From positions 744,001 to 808,000 of the forward strand of contig CBDDIP010000001.1 in NCBI GenBank assembly GCA_965229005.1: a stretch of DNA of 64,000 bases, written 5' to 3'. The notes under the pieces are model-generated. The model was given only the letters and a program-made list of their open reading frames with translations. It was not told the DNA's origin and made no database searches. The translations under genes were made by a program, and so were the position numbers. Shown here piece after piece: positions 26,471 to 34,849 of this stretch (position 1 is its first letter; the number at the start of each line of letters is the position of its first letter). Source of the DNA: CBDDIP01 sp965229005 (GTDB lineage Bacteria > Actinomycetota > Acidimicrobiia > Acidimicrobiales > Ilumatobacteraceae).

Positions 26471-27733
26471 TCAGGCGAACAGTTCGTCGTCGCTGCCGTT
26501 GACCCGCCACCAGCCGCCCAGGAACGCTGCAGCGGCGAGGAACAACCGAGCCGCCGGGGCGTCGTCGCGCGCTGCGTCGAGGCAGGCGAGCGTGTACTTG
26601 GCGAGGTGAGCGTCCTCGTGCAACGCAGCCATCGTGACGAGCTCGCGGACGAAGTGATCGCGGTCCGCGTCGGACGCGTGCCACAGCGCCGCGGCGGCGC
26701 GATCCGGTCCGGCGGCGAGGTAGTCATCGGAGCTGAGGTCTGGTTGCGGCTCCGGCTGCCAATCGAGATCGAGCACCTTCGTCCCCTGCGTCGCGCGGAA
26801 GCCGAGCACGAACGTTGCCGCGACGGCGATCGCCCGGCCCGGATCGCTGCACGCGGCCGCGATGCTCAGCACGCCCTGCGGCATCGTCAGGCAGTGGGAC
26901 CACCCGTACGGTGCCTCAGCAGGATCGTCCTGCAACATCGAGTGCGCAGCCACGCGCAGCAGGATCGTGCGAGCTGACGCCACCGACAGCGATCGCGTCG
27001 GCCCATCGAGCACGCTCGCTGCATACCCATCACGTTCGACGAAGGACATCGTCGGGTGGATGAAGTTGCTGCCCGGGTTGCCGACCGAGTGGATCGAGCC
27101 CAGGACTGCAGCGAGGTCGCTGCCCGCCGGCGCGTCGCTGGGTCGTTCATCCATCCACGTCAGCTTCCAGTCGGGGTGACGGCCCATCTCGCGCAGCGGA
27201 CCGCGGGCCATCGCCGCGGCAGCCGCGCTGCCGCCTGCGTGACGCTGCAGCAGGTGGAGGAAGATCGATCCGTGACCGGCCGCCGACAGACGGGCGACGA
27301 TCGGGTCGGCGAGCTCGGCAACGAGGTCAGCCGCCGTCGATGCGGAAGCGGCGACGACCACGGCGCCGTCGATCGCGTCGAGGTCACCGGCATCGAGTGC
27401 CGCAGCAACGCTGGTCGACGACGGCGCTCCGTGGTGCGCCGGGCCGCTCGCCTGAAAAGCTGCGGCCAGCCAGGCGATGCGCTGGCGCGCCTGCGTGCGT
27501 CGCCGCGGATCGACGCGGGCCAGCAGGCCGGCGCGGGCGAGCAGCTCGAGCGGAGCGTGCAGCACGAACGAATCGGCGGCCGCTTCACGAGGCACCGCCA
27601 GCACGGCAGCGGCGAGCTCGATCAGCTCGGCATCGGAGACGTGCGCGAGCCCGAGCTCGGTCCAACGGGCGACGACATCCGTGGGACGCAGATCGATCAA
27701 CGGGTTGCGGTCGTGGAGGGCGGTGGCGATCAC
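26471..27733 (-). CDS. unrecognised 420-aa protein under a MerR-type promoter
   Basis: I do not recognise this protein. It is cytoplasmic and mostly alpha-helical. It has several histidines in patterned positions: GNPGSNFIHPTMSF near 225, AHSML and YGWSHCLTMPQGVL near 265-290, and ALHEDAHLAKYTLACLD near 380. These could bind a metal or cofactor, as in questin-oxidase-like oxygenases, but that is only a guess. The start is placed at GTG 27733. The GTG at 27742 overlaps the -10 box TACCGT, while 27733 lies exactly 7 nt after it. A MerR-type operator in the promoter predicts induction by a small molecule. It is divergent from the MFS-cNMP gene. Confidence 0.6.
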   Translation of the reverse strand: MIATALHDRNPLIDLRPTDVVARWTELGLAHVSDAELIELAAAVLAVPREAAADSFVLHAPLELLARAGLLARVDPRRRTQARQRIAWLAAAFQASGPAHHGAPSSTSVAAALDAGDLDAIDGAVVVAASASTAADLVAELADPIVARLSAAGHGSIFLHLLQRHAGGSAAAAAMARGPLREMGRHPDWKLTWMDERPSDAPAGSDLAAVLGSIHSVGNPGSNFIHPTMSFVERDGYAASVLDGPTRSLSVASARTILLRVAAHSMLQDDPAEAPYGWSHCLTMPQGVLSIAAACSDPGRAIAVAATFVLGFRATQGTKVLDLDWQPEPQPDLSSDDYLAAGPDRAAAALWHASDADRDHFVRELVTMAALHEDAHLAKYTLACLDAARDDAPAARLFLAAAAFLGGWWRVNGSDDELFA

Positions 27734-27740
27734 ATCGGAC

Positions 27741-27771
27741 ACGGTAAGACTTCAAGGAGACTTGAAGTCAA
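27741..27771 (-). promoter_or_regulatory. MerR-type promoter with 19-bp spacer
   Basis: On the minus strand TTGACT (-35, 27771-27766) and TACCGT (-10, 27746-27741) are 19 bp apart. The overlong spacer holds a palindrome, as in promoters activated by MerR-family proteins through DNA twisting. It drives the gene starting at 27733. No MerR gene lies in the window. Confidence 0.7.
27748..27769. promoter_or_regulatory. MerR-family operator palindrome
   Basis: GACTTCAAG and CTTGAAGTC form perfect 9-bp arms around a 4-bp spacer (GAGA). The site is inside the -35/-10 spacer of the left-hand gene. Its right arm overlaps a possible -35 (TTGAAG, 16 bp from TACGGT at 27784) for the divergent MFS gene, so one regulator could control both. 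Confidence 0.72.
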
Positions 27772-27783
27772 GGGCGCGCCCGA

Positions 27784-27789
27784 TACGGT
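27784..27789 (+). promoter_or_regulatory. -10 box of the MFS-cNMP gene
   Basis: TACGGT lies 6 nt before GTG 27796, consistent with a leaderless transcript and supporting the GTG start over ATG 27832. Confidence 0.5.
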
Positions 27790-27795
27790 CCGATC

Positions 27796-29445
27796 GTGCA
27801 GCGTCAGGGGGCTCAGCCGGCACGCGCCGCGATGCGCAACCGCGACGTGCAGCGAGTCCTGTGCGCCATCACCGCGTCCACCGTTGCCGACTGGGCGTTG
27901 TGGGTCGGCGTGCTCGTCTACGCCCATGACCACGGTGGGGCGGCCGTCGCCGGCTTCGCCTCGGTCGGCTTGCTCGTGCCGAGCATCGTCATCTCACCAT
28001 GGAGCGGACGCGCCGCCGATGGACGACGCCCACACCGCGTGCTCGTCATCGGGTTCGTGGTCGTCTGCCTCAGCGCCGCTGCGGCTGCGGCGTGCTCGGC
28101 AGCCGGAAGCGGCGCGCTGCCCGTCGTCATCGCCGCCGCGTCGACGGTGACCGCGATCGGCGTGATCCGCCCGACGAGCACGGTGGTCCTCCCCGGACTC
28201 GTCACCTCGACCGCCGAGCTGACCGGCGCCAACCTGCTGGCAGGCCTGATCGAGGGTGCCGGCGTGCTCGTGGGGCCACTGATCGCCGGGCTGCTGTTGG
28301 AAGCGGACGGTCCCCGAACAGTCTTCGCCGCGTGCGCGTTGCTCGGCGTCCTCGGCACGCTCGCCACGCTGCCGCTGCTGCGCATCGATCGGTCACCGCC
28401 TGATCCGACACCTGCATCCGAGGTTCCGACGCTCCGCTCGGCCGTCCGCGACCTGGCCACTCGACGAGGCGCGATCGGCTTGCTGGTCGTCCTGATGGCG
28501 CAGTACGTGCTCATCGGCGGCCTCGACCTGCTCTTCGTGATCCTCGCCGCGGGAGTGATCGATGCCGGCGCCGGTGGAGCCGGGTTCCTGGGGACGGCGT
28601 TCGGTGCCGGCGCTCTCATCGGGGGCATCGCCTCGGCGACGCTCGTCGGTCGACGTCGCCTCGCGCCCGCTCTCGTCGGCAGCCTCATCGCGATGGGGGC
28701 ATCGACCGCGGTGCTGGGTTGGTCGACCACGCTCGTGAGCGCCGTCGTGCTCCTGCCCGTGTGCGGGGCGAGCAGGTCGGTGCTCGACATCACCGGTCGG
28801 ATGCTGCTCCAGCGCGCTGCGCCGCAGGAGGCGCTGGCCTCCGTGTTCACCGTGCTCGAAGCGCTCGGCGCCTGCGGCATCATCACCGGCAGCCTGCTCG
28901 TCCAGATCGCCGTCGCCGCGAGCGGAGCTCGAGGTGCGCTGATCGCGTTGGCCGCGTGCTTCGCAGTCGTCGCCGTGACCACGGTTCGGGGCCTGCGGCA
29001 CATCGACGCCAGTGCCGATGCGCCGGTCGTGGCCATTCGCCTGCTGCGCAGGATCCCCGTCTTCGGCGCGCTGCCCGGGCCGGCGTTGGAAGGCGTCGGC
29101 CGTGCGGCGGTCACGCTCGACGCCGATGCCGGCGACGTGCTCGTCCGGGAGGGCGAGGCCGGCGACCGCTACTACGCGATCGTGGCCGGCGAGGTGGACG
29201 TCACTCAGCGCGGACGACACCTGCGCGTGATGGGTCGCAGCGAAGGCTTCGGCGAGATCGCCCTCCTCGCCGACGTGCCGCGCACGGCGACGGTCACCGC
29301 TCGCGGCGCATGTCGTCTGCTGGCGATCCCGCGCGGCCCGTTCCTCACCGCGGTCACCGGCCACGACGCCTCCGCTCGAACGGCGTGGGCGATCGCTCGC
29401 GAACTGGCGCCGGGGCTCGGCACGGTCGGCGACGGCGTCAGCTGA
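27796..29445 (+). CDS. MFS transporter fused to a cyclic-nucleotide-binding domain
   Basis: This is a 549-aa protein. Residues 20-400 or so form a 12-helix MFS core with a motif-A-like loop SPWSGRAADGRRPHRVLV after helix 2, as in drug-type exporters. Residues 415-540 are a CAP_ED-type cyclic-nucleotide-binding domain (FGALPGPALEGV, VLVREGEAGDRYYAIVAGEV, RSEGFGEIALLADVPRTATV). The signature GFGEIALL...RTATV contains the Arg and Glu that usually contact the cyclic nucleotide, so ligand binding is likely. Transport may therefore be gated by a second messenger. It starts at GTG 27796. It is divergent from a MerR-controlled gene and overlaps the DUF899 gene convergently by 8 bp. Confidence 0.82.
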   Translation: MQRQGAQPARAAMRNRDVQRVLCAITASTVADWALWVGVLVYAHDHGGAAVAGFASVGLLVPSIVISPWSGRAADGRRPHRVLVIGFVVVCLSAAAAAACSAAGSGALPVVIAAASTVTAIGVIRPTSTVVLPGLVTSTAELTGANLLAGLIEGAGVLVGPLIAGLLLEADGPRTVFAACALLGVLGTLATLPLLRIDRSPPDPTPASEVPTLRSAVRDLATRRGAIGLLVVLMAQYVLIGGLDLLFVILAAGVIDAGAGGAGFLGTAFGAGALIGGIASATLVGRRRLAPALVGSLIAMGASTAVLGWSTTLVSAVVLLPVCGASRSVLDITGRMLLQRAAPQEALASVFTVLEALGACGIITGSLLVQIAVAASGARGALIALAACFAVVAVTTVRGLRHIDASADAPVVAIRLLRRIPVFGALPGPALEGVGRAAVTLDADAGDVLVREGEAGDRYYAIVAGEVDVTQRGRHLRVMGRSEGFGEIALLADVPRTATVTARGACRLLAIPRGPFLTAVTGHDASARTAWAIARELAPGLGTVGDGVS

Positions 29446-30178
29446 GGAAGTTCGGCACCGCGCCGCGTACGTTGTCGGCCCGACCCTTCGGTTCCTCCCA
29501 GTCCTCCTGGCGGCCGAGCGCAGTGATGTCGAGGAAGGCGTAGGAGCCACCGAGGGACTCGGTGCCGCGGGCGAACATCGAGTACGTGTGGAAGATGTCG
29601 TCGCCGACCCGGAGGAAGGCGCTGTAGCCCGGCTGCTCGTGCGAGCCATCGCTCATCCACGCCATCCCGTGCTCGGCGAGCTCGGCCTCGTTGCGGTAGT
29701 TGAACTCGATCGGCGCGACGGTCTTGTCGATGGTGACGTGGAAGTCGTAGTTGAACGGGCTGCCGAACGACGAGTACCACGGGAACGTCCACCCGCGCTT
29801 GGCCTTGTACCGCTCGATCGTGGGCAACTCGGCGCGCGACACCACGCAGCACGCCGTGTCTCGAGTGTTGATGTGGGCGATCAGACCGTCGCACAGCTCG
29901 TCGGACGCTGCGGTGCAGCTCGGACAGCCGTCCTCCCACGCGGGGTCGAACATGAAGTGCTGCACGATCAACTGGCGGTGCCCCTGGAACATGTCGGCGA
30001 GGCCGACCTCGCCCTGTGGCCCGACGAACCGGTAGTCGGTGTCCACCCGCACCATCGGCAGCTCTCGGCGCTTGGTGTTCAGCGCATCGAGCGCGCGGGT
30101 CATCGCCTTCTCCTCGGCGAGCAGCGCGACCCGCGCTGCATGCCACTCCTCACGTGATGCGATCCTCGGCAGGTTCAT
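29438..30178 (-). CDS. DUF899 thioredoxin-like family protein
   Basis: This is a 246-aa protein with the DUF899 signature: N-terminal EEWHAARVALLAEEKAMTRA, the MVRVDTDYRF segment, and the thioredoxin-like stretch MFDPAWEDGCPSCTAASDEL (about residues 75-94) holding a CxxC. FPWYSSFGSPFNYDFHVT and IFHTYSMFARGTESL are further family landmarks. Members are predicted thiol oxidoreductases in the cytoplasm, with unknown substrates. The length is normal for the family. It stands alone; the neighbouring desaturase gene ends 30 bp upstream on the same strand. Confidence 0.85.
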   Translation of the reverse strand: MNLPRIASREEWHAARVALLAEEKAMTRALDALNTKRRELPMVRVDTDYRFVGPQGEVGLADMFQGHRQLIVQHFMFDPAWEDGCPSCTAASDELCDGLIAHINTRDTACCVVSRAELPTIERYKAKRGWTFPWYSSFGSPFNYDFHVTIDKTVAPIEFNYRNEAELAEHGMAWMSDGSHEQPGYSAFLRVGDDIFHTYSMFARGTESLGGSYAFLDITALGRQEDWEEPKGRADNVRGAVPNFLS

Positions 30179-30208
30179 GTGGGTACAGACCCTGTCAGCC
30201 GGGTCAAC

Positions 30209-31342
30209 TCATCGCTGCGCGGGGACCGGGATGGGAATGAGGGTGGGAGTGCTCATCGAACGCAGGTAGCGGGCGTGGGAGCGGATCGCGGCCCAGATCC
30301 CTGGGTGCAGGCGGTACTCGATGCCTTCGGCACGGCACGCATGACGGAACCGCACGGCGACGCGGCGATAGATCGTGTGGGGCAGTCGCGGCGCGAGGTG
30401 GTGCTCGATCTGGTGGTCGAGCCCACCGACGATCCAGCGGAACGCATGGCCGAGCACCGGAACGGGTGACGCCACGTCGGCGGTGGTCAGCATCTGGTGC
30501 GCAGCGAAGTCGCTGCCGCGGCGGGCGACGTCGGTCTCGACGACCGTGGCGATGTCGACGCAGTGCGCCAGCTGGAAGGTGATCGCCAGCAGGAACCCGA
30601 CCACCCACGAGCAGGCGACGTAGAAGGTGAGCACGGTCCACCACGGATTGAACATCAGCGGCACGACGACGGCCCAGGCGATGTGCGCCAGCTTGCCGAG
30701 CACGACGCGCGTGATGTCCAGCGGGCGCAACCGCTGGCGGAACGGCTGCACGTCCATCCGCCCCGTGATCAGCGCGACCAGATCACTGACGAGGAAGTTC
30801 TTCATCGCCAGGAACCCGTACAGCGGCCACATGTAGATGTGCTGGGCGCGGTGCCAACGGCGCCACGGCTGCGACGGCGACAGCCGGGCGAACGGCGCGA
30901 GCGCGATGTCGGCGTCGAAGCCGACGACGTTGGTGTTGCCGTGATGCAACGAGTTGTGCTGGAAGCGCCACAACCACGAGCTGGCCCCGAGCGCGTCGGA
31001 CGTGTACGCCAGCGTCCGGTTCACCCAGCGGTGCCGGGAGAACGAGCCGTGGTTGGCGTCGTGCATGATGCTCGTGCCGACGGCGACGAGCGCCACGGCG
31101 AGCACGAGGGCTGCACCGAACTGCACCAGCATCGGCAGATCGGACAGCACCAGGGCCCAGTAGCTCGAGCACACGAGTCCGAAGATGACGAGCGCCTTGA
31201 GGTGCAGACGCCGACGGGCGGAGCGGATCTCATCCTCGGTCGGCTGCACGGAGCGCCACACGTCAGCGACGGACAGCGGCACGATGGCATGGAGGCAGGC
31301 CTGTGTGGAGAGGTGGGGCGAGATGGCAGGAGCGTCGATCAC
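30209..31342 (-). CDS. membrane fatty acid desaturase
   Basis: This 377-aa di-iron desaturase has the three His boxes HDANHGSF (about residue 95), HNSLHHGNTN (about 130) and HQIEHHLAP (about 315), and hydrophobic pairs between them. QIEHH is typical of front-end and acyl-lipid desaturases, but no cytochrome b5 domain is fused. It likely introduces double bonds into membrane lipid acyl chains using ferredoxin or a similar donor. GTG 31342 overlaps the stop of the zinc peptidase gene (GTGA). This makes it the last gene of the five-gene chain that starts with the glycosyltransferase. Confidence 0.85.
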   Translation of the reverse strand: MIDAPAISPHLSTQACLHAIVPLSVADVWRSVQPTEDEIRSARRRLHLKALVIFGLVCSSYWALVLSDLPMLVQFGAALVLAVALVAVGTSIMHDANHGSFSRHRWVNRTLAYTSDALGASSWLWRFQHNSLHHGNTNVVGFDADIALAPFARLSPSQPWRRWHRAQHIYMWPLYGFLAMKNFLVSDLVALITGRMDVQPFRQRLRPLDITRVVLGKLAHIAWAVVVPLMFNPWWTVLTFYVACSWVVGFLLAITFQLAHCVDIATVVETDVARRGSDFAAHQMLTTADVASPVPVLGHAFRWIVGGLDHQIEHHLAPRLPHTIYRRVAVRFRHACRAEGIEYRLHPGIWAAIRSHARYLRSMSTPTLIPIPVPAQR

Positions 31343-32367
31343 GGCGCCTCCGTTCCGGTTGGGTGGGGTGCAGCAGGCGGGCCGGTCGCGATGAGCAACC
31401 GGCGATGGACGAACTCGAGCTTGTCGACGACTCGATCGGCGAGGTCGAACGGGTACACGGCGGGCTGGCCGACCGACGCGGCGATCTCGTTGGTCGCCGT
31501 GAAGGTGGCCCGCCATCGCTCGACGATGACCTGGAAGTCGTCGTCGGGGGCGACTGCGGCGCCGAGGCCGTAGGCCGCCGCCGTCTCCAACCCGTCGCGC
31601 AGGTGCAGGTAGTGGGCGAAGGTCTCGGCCCAGTCCTCGCTCGGATGCGCGGTTGCATAGCCGCTGATCCACGTCGAGGTGTCGAGCTCAGGTCGTGAAC
31701 CGGCGTAGTGCGTGCGCAGCGCCGCTTCGTAGTCGGCGCGTTCGTCTCCGAACAGGCTGCGGCACTCGTCGAGCACGTCGCCGGCCGGCACGAGGAGGTG
31801 CCAGAAGTGGTGGCCGACCTCGTGTCGCAGATGGCCGACGACGGTGCGCGCCGGTTCGTCGAAGCCGCGCCGAACGTCGTCGCGGTAGCGGTCGTCCACT
31901 TCGCGCAGGTCGAGCGTGATCCGACCGCCACCGTGTCCGGTGACCCCTGCGCCGCCCGGCACGTGGACGAGGTCGAAGCTCAGCCCGGTGGTCGGCAGGC
32001 GGAGGGTGCGCAGCTGGTACACGAGACGACGCTTCACCTGTTCGGCAAGACCCCACGTCAGGACGCCGTCGACGCTGGACGTCGCCGGTCGGTTGCGCGT
32101 CAGGCGGCACGAGTCGCACCACACGCCACCGGCGCCGGCGGGCAGCACCCAGTTGCATCCCCAGGCGAAGTTGAGGCAGCGCCACTGGACGCCGCTCGTC
32201 TGACCGGCGGGCCCGTCGCCGTACAACGTGAACCCACCCGGGTCGGGGACCATGGCCATCATCCGCATCAGCTCGGGCACGAACCCGAGCGCGGCGTGGC
32301 AGAACGTGCACTCCGCGGCGGTGAAGTTCGCCTCGGTACCGCACCGGTCGCAGTGGAAGCGCTTCAT
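31339..32367 (-). CDS. putative zinc-binding metallopeptidase with zinc ribbon
   Basis: This 342-aa protein starts with a zinc ribbon (HCDRCGTEANFTAAECTFCHA; four Cys) and has another CNWVLPAG...VWCDSC set. The catalytic-looking motif RHEVGHHFWHLLV (about residues 187-199) has HExxH. A later ESLFGDERADY/SEDWAETFAHYL region supplies acidic ligands. This fits the putative zinc-binding metallopeptidase family (Peptidase_Mx), whose substrate is unknown. Its start overlaps the GH130-like gene (ATGA) and its stop overlaps the desaturase start, so it is within a translationally coupled chain. Confidence 0.78.
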   Translation of the reverse strand: MKRFHCDRCGTEANFTAAECTFCHAALGFVPELMRMMAMVPDPGGFTLYGDGPAGQTSGVQWRCLNFAWGCNWVLPAGAGGVWCDSCRLTRNRPATSSVDGVLTWGLAEQVKRRLVYQLRTLRLPTTGLSFDLVHVPGGAGVTGHGGGRITLDLREVDDRYRDDVRRGFDEPARTVVGHLRHEVGHHFWHLLVPAGDVLDECRSLFGDERADYEAALRTHYAGSRPELDTSTWISGYATAHPSEDWAETFAHYLHLRDGLETAAAYGLGAAVAPDDDFQVIVERWRATFTATNEIAASVGQPAVYPFDLADRVVDKLEFVHRRLLIATGPPAAPHPTGTEAP

Positions 32368-33842
32368 GCCGTTCTGGTACCCGCTGGCGTTCGCATCGCG
32401 TCGATCATCTCGCTGACCGACACCGTGGCGATCGAGATCCGTTGGTCACCGACGCCGTACGGCAGGACGAGCACGTCACCGTGAGCGAACCCGCCGCAGG
32501 AGTAGATGACGTTCGGGACGTAGCCGTCGCAACGATCCTTGCCCGGCGCGATGAGCGGCTCGGCGAGGTGGCCGATGACCTGACGTGGATCGTCGAGGTC
32601 GAGCAGGATCGCTCCGAGGCAGTAGGTGCGCATCGGCCCGACGCCGTGCGTCAGGACGATCCACCCCGCCGACGTCTCGATCGGCGAGCCGCAGTTGCCG
32701 AGCTGCACGAGCTCCCAGGGCAGTTCGGGCGCCTGCAGCAAGTGGGCGTCGTCCCACAGTCGGATGTCGTCGGAGAAGGCGATCGAGTTCGTCTCCCGAT
32801 CCGAGCGCGACAGCGCGGCGAATCGTCCGTCGATGCGCCGCGGGAACAGCGCCAGCCCCTTCCCGGTGGCGGCGGAGCCCGTCATCGGCGAGCTCGTGAA
32901 GAGGACGAAGTCCTCCGTCGACAGGAGGTGCTGTGCGACGTTCGCGCCATCGAAGGCGGTGTAGGTGCCGTAGTACCGCACGGCGCCAGTGTCTTCGATG
33001 AAGCGCACGAAGCGCGCGTCCTCCATCCCGTGGTGCTCGGCCGGGGATCGTGGCCAGAGCACTCGCTCGGAGAGCTCGGTGGCCGGCCCGAACTCCACGC
33101 CGTACGAGGCGCGAGCGATCTCGCGCAGGTGACCAGCGGTGGACGACGTGTGTCGCCTCGTCGCCGCGTCGGCGACCAGGGCGTCGATCCGCGCGTCGAG
33201 CTCGGCGTCGGTGAAGCGAGCGGGCAGCTCGCCCAACACGTAGTCGGCGTTCTCGTTGTCGTCACCGAGCGCAGCGAGCTTGGCTCGCATCACCGATCGG
33301 TGGTGCTCGCCGGCGGTGGTGTTCGCCAGTTCGGGGAACGGGCCGGGTTCGTCCATCGTGACGACTCCGGCTGCCGACAGGCTGCCCGTGCGGAAGCCGA
33401 TCGACGAGCGATGTCCTTCGCCGATGGCACGCACGCTGAGCACGAAGCGCGTGTCGCCGTTGGTCGGCTGGTCCGGGTGGAGCACTGCCGAGGGGTTGCA
33501 CAGTGCGGCGCCCTCGATGGCGTACTCGTGGGTGAAGGTTGCCCCGAGGAGCAACCGACGCTCCGCCGAGAGGTGCGTCGTCGGGTCGAGCCGGCCCTCC
33601 ACGTTCGAGGCGTGGCGTTCGAACGTCGCATGCAAGTCGCGATGGCGGTCGAGGAAGCGAACATCGAGGTCGGCGAGCGCGACGGCCACCGCATCGTCGT
33701 CGAGTCGCAGCACGCGCTCGATCACCGCGCCGGCTCGAGAGTCACCCGGCCCGACCTCCTCGCGACCCGGCACGAAGAACCGGGTGATCACTCGCGACGG
33801 GTCAGGCCGCATCGCGATGCCGGACTCCTCGACGACGATCAC
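32364..33842 (-). CDS. GH130-like glycosidase/phosphorylase
   Basis: This 492-aa protein has an alpha-helical N-terminal region and a five-bladed propeller-like domain from about residue 110. Landmarks are FTHEYAIEGAALCNPSAV, HHGMEDARFVRFIEDTG (the E-D-R pattern of GH130 substrate pockets), GKGLALFPRRIDG and YVPNVIYSCGG near the end. GH130 enzymes phosphorolyse or hydrolyse beta-mannosides. It is flanked by a glycosyltransferase and a toroid protein, a trio seen repeatedly in bacteria, so it likely acts in assembly or turnover of a mannose-type glycan. GTG 33842 overlaps the stop of the preceding gene. Confidence 0.75.
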   Translation of the reverse strand: MIVVEESGIAMRPDPSRVITRFFVPGREEVGPGDSRAGAVIERVLRLDDDAVAVALADLDVRFLDRHRDLHATFERHASNVEGRLDPTTHLSAERRLLLGATFTHEYAIEGAALCNPSAVLHPDQPTNGDTRFVLSVRAIGEGHRSSIGFRTGSLSAAGVVTMDEPGPFPELANTTAGEHHRSVMRAKLAALGDDNENADYVLGELPARFTDAELDARIDALVADAATRRHTSSTAGHLREIARASYGVEFGPATELSERVLWPRSPAEHHGMEDARFVRFIEDTGAVRYYGTYTAFDGANVAQHLLSTEDFVLFTSSPMTGSAATGKGLALFPRRIDGRFAALSRSDRETNSIAFSDDIRLWDDAHLLQAPELPWELVQLGNCGSPIETSAGWIVLTHGVGPMRTYCLGAILLDLDDPRQVIGHLAEPLIAPGKDRCDGYVPNVIYSCGGFAHGDVLVLPYGVGDQRISIATVSVSEMIDAMRTPAGTRTA

Positions 33843-34849
33843 GAGGCCACCGCGAACGATCGGACTCGTTGCATCGTGGAGATCAGGGCCAGGGTCGACT
33901 CGGCGCCCTCGTTGGAGTTCACACCAGTCGGGGTCAGCCCGTCGAAGCAGCCACCGGACGCGTCGTCACGCATCGACGCGTTGGCATCGTTGTCGCCGGC
34001 GAACCAACCGGCAGCGGCGGCGACGCCGCGCGACCACGCGGCGTCGGAGGTCACCGAGTACGCACGCCAACAGGCGTCGGCCATTGCTGACGCCTCGATG
34101 GGCTGCTGGTCGAAGCGCGGCTCGTCATCGTCGTCCGGACCGCGCCCGCCGACCGGCGTCAACGACAGGTGACCGCGTTGGGTCTCCAGCCGCAACAGCC
34201 ACGCCAGCATCGTCAAACCGCGATCGATGATCGACACGTTGTCGAGCGCCACGCCGGCAGCGATGAGCGCCTCGGCCAACGTTGCGTTGGCGTAGGTCAG
34301 CCGCGGTTCCGGCCACTGCCACCCGCCCTCCTGAGGAGCACCGATCAGCGTGACCGCATCGGCCAGCAGCGAGCGCGCTTCGAGGTTGTCGGGGTGCAAC
34401 GAGAGAACATCGGCTGCCCCGAGCGCAGCGAACGCCATCGCCCGAAGCCACGGAGAACGCTGCTGCGCAGCGCGGTCGAACCCGATCAACGCCGACGAAC
34501 GCACCGCCTGGTTGCCGTGGTGCACGGCGGCGGCGCCGAACGCCATCGTGCTGCGTCCCCACCAATCGTCGGTGGCGGGCCGATCGGTCCAGTGACCGTC
34601 GATGTCCATCCGGTTGCAGGACCTTCCGTCTGCAGCTTGAGCGGCGACCAAGAAGTCGAGAGCGATGCGGCTCAGACGCTCGGGTGCACCGGTGTCGGGC
34701 TCGCGAGACGTGACGACGAGCAGCCGCGCGTTGTCGTCGACGCAGTAGCCGTGCTCGAGCCGCGGACGAACGCCGTCGGCGTGCTCGAACATCGCACGAT
34801 CGTCGGTCATCCGATCGACGTGCTCGAAGCTGACCTGCGCCCTGGTCAC
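33839..34849 (-). CDS. alpha/alpha-toroid protein linked to GT4/GH130
   Basis: This 336-aa protein is built of repeated helical pairs, as in six-hairpin glycosidase-like folds. Landmarks are LEHGYCVDDNARLLVV (about residues 30-45), the repeats WLRAMAFAALGAADV and WPEPRLTYANATLAEALIAAG, and SGGCFDGLTPTGVNSNEGAESTLA (in two short blocks) near the end. VDDNAR is typical of the protein that accompanies GT4 and GH130 genes in many bacteria. Its reaction is not known. The GTG at 34849 makes a GTGA overlap with the upstream glycosyltransferase stop, which I prefer over the ATG at 34918. Confidence 0.65.
   Translation of the reverse strand: MTRAQVSFEHVDRMTDDRAMFEHADGVRPRLEHGYCVDDNARLLVVTSREPDTGAPERLSRIALDFLVAAQAADGRSCNRMDIDGHWTDRPATDDWWGRSTMAFGAAAVHHGNQAVRSSALIGFDRAAQQRSPWLRAMAFAALGAADVLSLHPDNLEARSLLADAVTLIGAPQEGGWQWPEPRLTYANATLAEALIAAGVALDNVSIIDRGLTMLAWLLRLETQRGHLSLTPVGGRGPDDDDEPRFDQQPIEASAMADACWRAYSVTSDAAWSRGVAAAAGWFAGDNDANASMRDDASGGCFDGLTPTGVNSNEGAESTLALISTMQRVRSFAVAS

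Noticed and set aside
27772..27781. palindrome GGGCGCGCCC beside the MerR operator
   Set aside because: Such GC palindromes are expected by chance in DNA this rich in GC; no second copy was seen in a comparable position.
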